Part shown: one piece after another, positions 60,101 through 64,000 of the stretch
Layout of the letters: every line of letters starts with the position of its first letter
Position numbering within the stretch: position 1 is the stretch's first letter
Notes under the pieces: model-generated
The model's input: the letters and a program-made list of their open reading frames with translations, nothing else
Told to the model about the DNA's origin: nothing
The model's database searches: none
Position numbers and translations under genes: made by a program
Assembly: GCA_963930655.1 (NCBI GenBank)
Contig: OZ005611.1
Coordinates: 9,555,501 to 9,619,500, forward strand
Length of the DNA: 64,000 nt
Direction: 5' to 3'
Source of the DNA: Myrica gale
Taxonomy: Eukaryota > Streptophyta > Magnoliopsida > Fagales > Myricaceae

Positions 60101-61638
60101 GTGGGTACGGAGCCTCAACACAAAAAATTGCACCCTTTAGGTCCTCAAGCACTACCTTCGGTGCCTGGATAGACACTGACGCCAGCAAAGACGAAGGCGT
60201 ACCACTAGAAGACATCCCCCGCCACTGCACCTCAGGAGAAGAGACGCAACCAACACTCCCCGGCGAGTTCTGCACCAGCCCAGGTGGAACGACATCCACC
60301 AGTCCACTCGCCGGCTTCGTCTGGCCCTCACCCGAAGGACCCAGGTCACCACGGACCTTCCCCGACGAATTCTGTGACACCCCAGAAGGAACAGGGGCCA
60401 CCAGCGAACTCGCCGGCGTCGTCTGGTCCTCACCCGCAGGACCCAGGTCACCGATGACCTTCCCCGGCGAAGTCCGCGACACCCCATAAGGAACAGAGGT
60501 CACCAGCTAACGCGTCGGCGTCTTCTGGCCCTCACCAGCACGACCCAAGTCACCGCCTGCCCTCCGCGGCGTGGACGGCGACATCCCAGGTTGGTCGGAA
60601 TCCACCAGCCAGTTCGCCGGTATCAACTGGGCCTCAGTCACAAGACCCACAGCCTCCCCGACAGTCCCCGTCCCCTGCGAGATGGACTCCGAAACACACC
60701 CAGCAGCAAAAAGATAAGTTGGGCCCGACCCACCCTGTTGAGACCCAGAACCTGGCCCACCATGTTGAGACCCAGAACCCGGCCCAACCTTCCTCTGAGC
60801 CCCTCCACACTCAGAAAGAGCGATCCTTCCAGGTACGACAGAGGGCTCCGACGCCACTAGATCACTTCTCGCAGGCTTCTGGGCCACCAAGCTGAAACCA
60901 CAGACAAGACAACAAAAAGCCTTGTTGGGTTCCAGGTCCAACCCGACAGACGTGGCCAGCCCTATAAGGCATTCCAGCTCAGCCTGGAGCTTCATTAAAT
61001 GCTCCCACAGCCTACCCTCTGACCCAACCGTCACAACAGGCTCCTCCCCAACATGATGACATTTGGAAGTAACGTTACCCACACCCAACTCTGCATGCGC
61101 CACCTTCGGGACTCCAAACAACTTCGTTTGCACGCTACCCACATCAACATTACCCAGGCGAGACTCTTTCTCTTCCACCACCTTCATCTCCGACGAACCA
61201 GCGCGCACCATTGCAGCAAAGGAAACGCCTTGCGTGATCTTAGAAGGAGCATACCCCTGCTTCTTACGCCTCAGCACCCCAATAACAGAAATCAACTCTT
61301 CACACATCTGAAGAAACGCCTGCCACCCCACACCAGATTTCCCCTCCGGGATCATTACAGCCCCACGCTGACGTCTCTCTCCAAACTCTGCTATGAAAAC
61401 ATAGCACCCATGCATATTTGAAGCATCCCTGAGCAAGAAACGCACGAGACGAATCGTTGAACTTTTTCGAAAAACTCCGGGCCTCCTTCCCCTCCACCAG
61501 ATGGCCAAAGAGATTGGCCAGCCAGACCACCCCATATCTACCCAAGGAAATCGAGCTCTGCGACTTTCTACTCACCTCCAATAGAGTAACAATACCAGAA
61601 GAACTCACGGAGAACTGAAAGGTTTTCGCCTCAATCAT
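60101..61638 (-). pseudogene. LINE ORF1-like remnant with Pro/Gly-rich tandem repeats
   Basis: Starts at MIEAKTFQF (ATG at 61638). The first 70 residues and the following ASNMHGCYVFIAEFGERRQR segment lie in different frames, so there is a frameshift near 61430. The second part has VMIPEGKSGVGW, which I recall from plant LINE-associated proteins. Downstream, 60270-60590 encodes about three imperfect 34-residue repeats (GVSQNSSGKVRGDLGPSGEG type). A stop near 60507-60509 breaks the repeats, where the neighbouring units suggest a sense codon. Probably an RNA- or nucleic-acid-binding ORF1 in the parent element, but that is inference. Confidence 0.6.
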
Positions 61639-61821
61639 GAGACTACGAAAGTAAGCCATTAAAACTCCCACAACAACAGAACACAAGCAACACCTAACAA
61701 ACGCCACTAACAAGGACAGACACCAGAGAACTAGATTGAGAAAAGCAAGGGACGGAGAGGAGAGAGGATGGAGAAAACATGTCTTTAAAATAATAATAAT
61801 AATAATGTCTGGGAAGGCAAC

Positions 61822-61836
61822 ACAAAAACAATTCAT
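61822..61836. repeat. LINE target-site duplication, 5' side of the element
   Basis: acaaaaacaattcat, the same 15 bases as 57301-57315. Confidence 0.85.
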
Positions 61837-62247
61837 GAAATTTAGGAACAAGCAGGACTCCAATTGGGAATAAATAAATAAAAACCTTGAATATAACTGA
61901 GAGCCTCTTTTAGTAAACACGAAAACAATTAAAAAGAGATCAAAATGTAAACATAAATGCCGGACAAAGTATCCCAGTAAAATGATGTACCTTTCAAACA
62001 GCTAGTATAGATGTCCCTAAAAAACTTTTCTAGCATTTATTGCGATAATAAATCATGCTATTGTTTTCTCTCCCTCTCCACCAAGCACTTCCTTCAGCTT
62101 GGGATAAGTTTCTCTGAAGAAGCCTGCCCGAGAAACTCCAAGAATTGCCTAACCACATCTACTGTCGTGGTTATGCCGCATTTTCCCAAAATGAACAAAA
62201 AGATGCTTGGGTTATTTTCAGTCTTCAAGTTGTCAGATAATGGCCTT

Positions 62248-62353
62248 CTACTTGGCGATTTGCTTCAAAAGGCCAGAGACGGAAGCACAGTGTGTTGAGC
62301 TGTAATCACATTTCTCGCAGCAGGACTGCAGCAATTCAATGACTTTACCGCAC
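62248..62353 (-). CDS. Possible terminal exon of an unrecognised cysteine-rich protein
   Basis: On the minus strand, behind a good acceptor (TTCTGTTGTAG/G at 62354), there is a 106-base open stretch to a TAG. It reads CGKVIELLQSCCEKCDYSST, then HCASVSGLLKQIAK. Its composition and the CxxC-type pairs look like real protein, perhaps a small zinc-binding tail. The upstream exons would lie to the right, up to or beyond the window end; I could not identify any with confidence, and I do not recognise the family. Confidence 0.3.
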
Positions 62354-64000
62354 CTACAACAGAAACACAACGGCATCAAGGTTCCACAGATTGGGATTTT
62401 AATTAGTGCTGCATCATCAATCAGATAAATGAATTTTTAGATAACTGTTCAGCAGTAAGTGATTCCTTTTTCTCGCTACCAGTTAAATCCTTAGACATAT
62501 TCCTCTTGTTCCATTAATGAATCTTATTATTGATTCTTGTATGTGGAATTGGTAAAAATAGACACACCAACACTAAAGATGTCAAATCCGGCTATGGTCA
62601 ATAATCACTCTCAAAGTTAAAATAATTGGTTAAATGGAAAAGTACAGATGATAATAAAGTTTGATAAGAATCAAGTTCCTTCAAATTCACAGCAAAAAAA
62701 CTAGCAACAAGAAGCACTTCCTAATCTCACCAAGCTGTGCTTCCTAATCTTGGGTTGTAAAGATCTTCGCAACTAGCCAATGTTCTTGGTCTACACTGAT
62801 GTTTTTAACTAGAAATAAATATTAGCCTTAACAAAACAAGTTATGAAGAGAAAATATTTGAATCACCAAACAATATTTGACGGATATTAAAAAGGAAAAA
62901 TCCTCCAAGAATCTCTAAGAAAATGAAAAAGTAACTACTCTTGCACGGTTGGAAGCTGAGAAAGCTGTCCTCAAAAAGTATCTGAGAGGAATTAAAGTTA
63001 AAAGATCATGGATCTATTACTTTTTTGGAAACTGTTCAGCACAGCTTTTATTATTTAAATCAAAACTATTTGAAGCTAGCCCTTCCATTTCAAGCTTGGG
63101 AATGACCACTGTGGCTTTGTACATATATAGTGGCCTAACTAGACCTTGATAGCTTGGTTGAGACAAACAAAAAGCTCTCAAATACTGGGAAGGCCGAGAA
63201 ATACAAACCCCAGCTACTGCATAGCCTCAAATAAACAAGTGGAAACAATCTCAAACAAGTCAATAGCAGTGTTGCAAGAGAACCTTTTGAATTAACCCTA
63301 CCATACTGGATGTTTAAACCTAATTTCGTGTTATGACATTGGTGAGCGTCACCACCTCGTTAGTGTGGCCATGTATTGGCACTAGTGAACTTCTGTGGAA
63401 TGGGGGTTGTGCCCGTTAAGGAATCAATCTACATAGTCATTGCAAAATTCAAGCAGGATAATCGCCTTGACTATTAGCGCAAGGCTATGTCTAATCAACT
63501 ATACTTATCTTCTACGGTTTCCTCTTGAAGTATACCTTGTGTACAAATCATATTTGGATGATCCCGATCATTCTGAATTTTAGCAAAAGTTAGCACCAAG
63601 GCGAAACATCCTTATCCTCTTTGATTTTAGGGGGATTGATCAAACACTTGATTCCAACTTTATCAATGATAACAATAAGGAAGTAGCAACAAAACAAAAA
63701 ACAATACAGGAATGATTCATCATCTGAATCAACATAAGATATCAGAAGCTTTTGCAGCACGACTAGTAAAAACTAATTCAGCTAATCATTACGATGCACC
63801 AATTCATCTTTTAATAGAAATTAAAAACGCAAAGATAAAGAACAAAGCAACTACAATTTATGAAAGAAGAACAGCATAAACCCTGACTATCGGAAGGTGA
63901 TACGGACTCTTGCAACAAATATCTGTTTGATTGCTGAAGAAAAAAAGGTAGGAAACCATACAAACAACAAAATCTCTGGAATTTAAGGGCAATAGAAAAC
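62354..64000. other. AT-rich DNA, no gene recognised
   Basis: May be introns of a minus-strand gene extending past the window edge, if the terminal exon at 62248-62353 is real. Short open frames (for example 62949-63149) have no recognisable product. Confidence 0.35.

Larger units (their letters stand above)
57316..61821 (-). mobile_element. L1-type LINE with 15 bp target-site duplication, internally deleted
   Basis: A 4.5 kb element on the minus strand, 5' end at 61821 and a short A tail at 57316-57322, bounded on both sides by the same 15 bp. In order it carries an ORF1-like region, a short linker, reverse transcriptase and the C-terminal zf-RVT region. The apurinic endonuclease domain, normally between ORF1 and the reverse transcriptase, is absent. 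Both reading frames carry stops or shifts, so the copy is dead. The matching duplications show that it inserted as one unit and reached its 5' end. Other fragments of similar LINEs lie at 36956 and 40895. Confidence 0.9.

Noticed and set aside
1-64000. CRISPR arrays, bacterial operons, rRNA genes or organelle insertions
   Set aside because: No spaced identical repeats of that kind, no rRNA-like blocks, and the spliced gene structure is eukaryotic nuclear throughout.

Overview
This is a nuclear window from a flowering plant, probably a woody eudicot. The genes are split by many AT-rich introns with plant-type splice sites. The gene families are plant ones: B3-domain regulators, NIPA-type magnesium transporter, plastid histidine synthesis, an SDR/MDR fusion oxidoreductase. 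There are plant L1-type LINE remnants, MITEs and a nuclear tRNA gene. Nothing in the sequence fixes the species. Exon boundaries were worked out by hand from reading-frame continuity, splice signals and remembered family sequences. No alignment was run.

Layout. 1-1.2 kb: two intronless, broken gene fragments side by side, a CMP-KDO synthetase piece and a monodehydroascorbate reductase piece. 3.4-14.2 kb: two B3-domain transcription-factor genes in the same direction, with conserved intron positions around the B3 domain. They are separated by a roughly 4.5 kb element with GC-rich inverted ends that holds the first exon of a DUF1350-type gene, which suggests a gene-capturing DNA transposon. 14.5 kb: a tRNA-Thr(UGU) gene on the minus strand. 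15.4-24.5 kb: an 18-exon minus-strand gene for a fused short-chain dehydrogenase / zeta-crystallin-like reductase. 24.5-27.7 kb: AT-rich intergenic DNA. 27.7-39.9 kb: a 13-exon autophagy gene, ATG2, with a LINE fragment and two MITE-like insertions in its introns. 42.3-43.0 kb: a small plant protein of unknown function. 45.1-49.3 kb: plastid ATP phosphoribosyltransferase (histidine step 1), with degenerate copies of its last exon just downstream. 51.6-56.2 kb: a NIPA-type magnesium transporter. 57.3-61.8 kb: a LINE flanked by a 15 bp target-site duplication, with premature stops and no endonuclease domain. 61.8-64 kb: mostly non-coding, with one possible terminal exon.

The genes do not form a pathway or operon; this is ordinary plant gene order with a heavy load of mobile DNA. 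I found no convincing new biological system. The most unusual structures are the gene-carrying GC-rich element between the B3 genes, the decayed duplications of the ATP phosphoribosyltransferase last exon, the endonuclease-less LINE with intact target-site duplication, and two inferred GC-AG introns.
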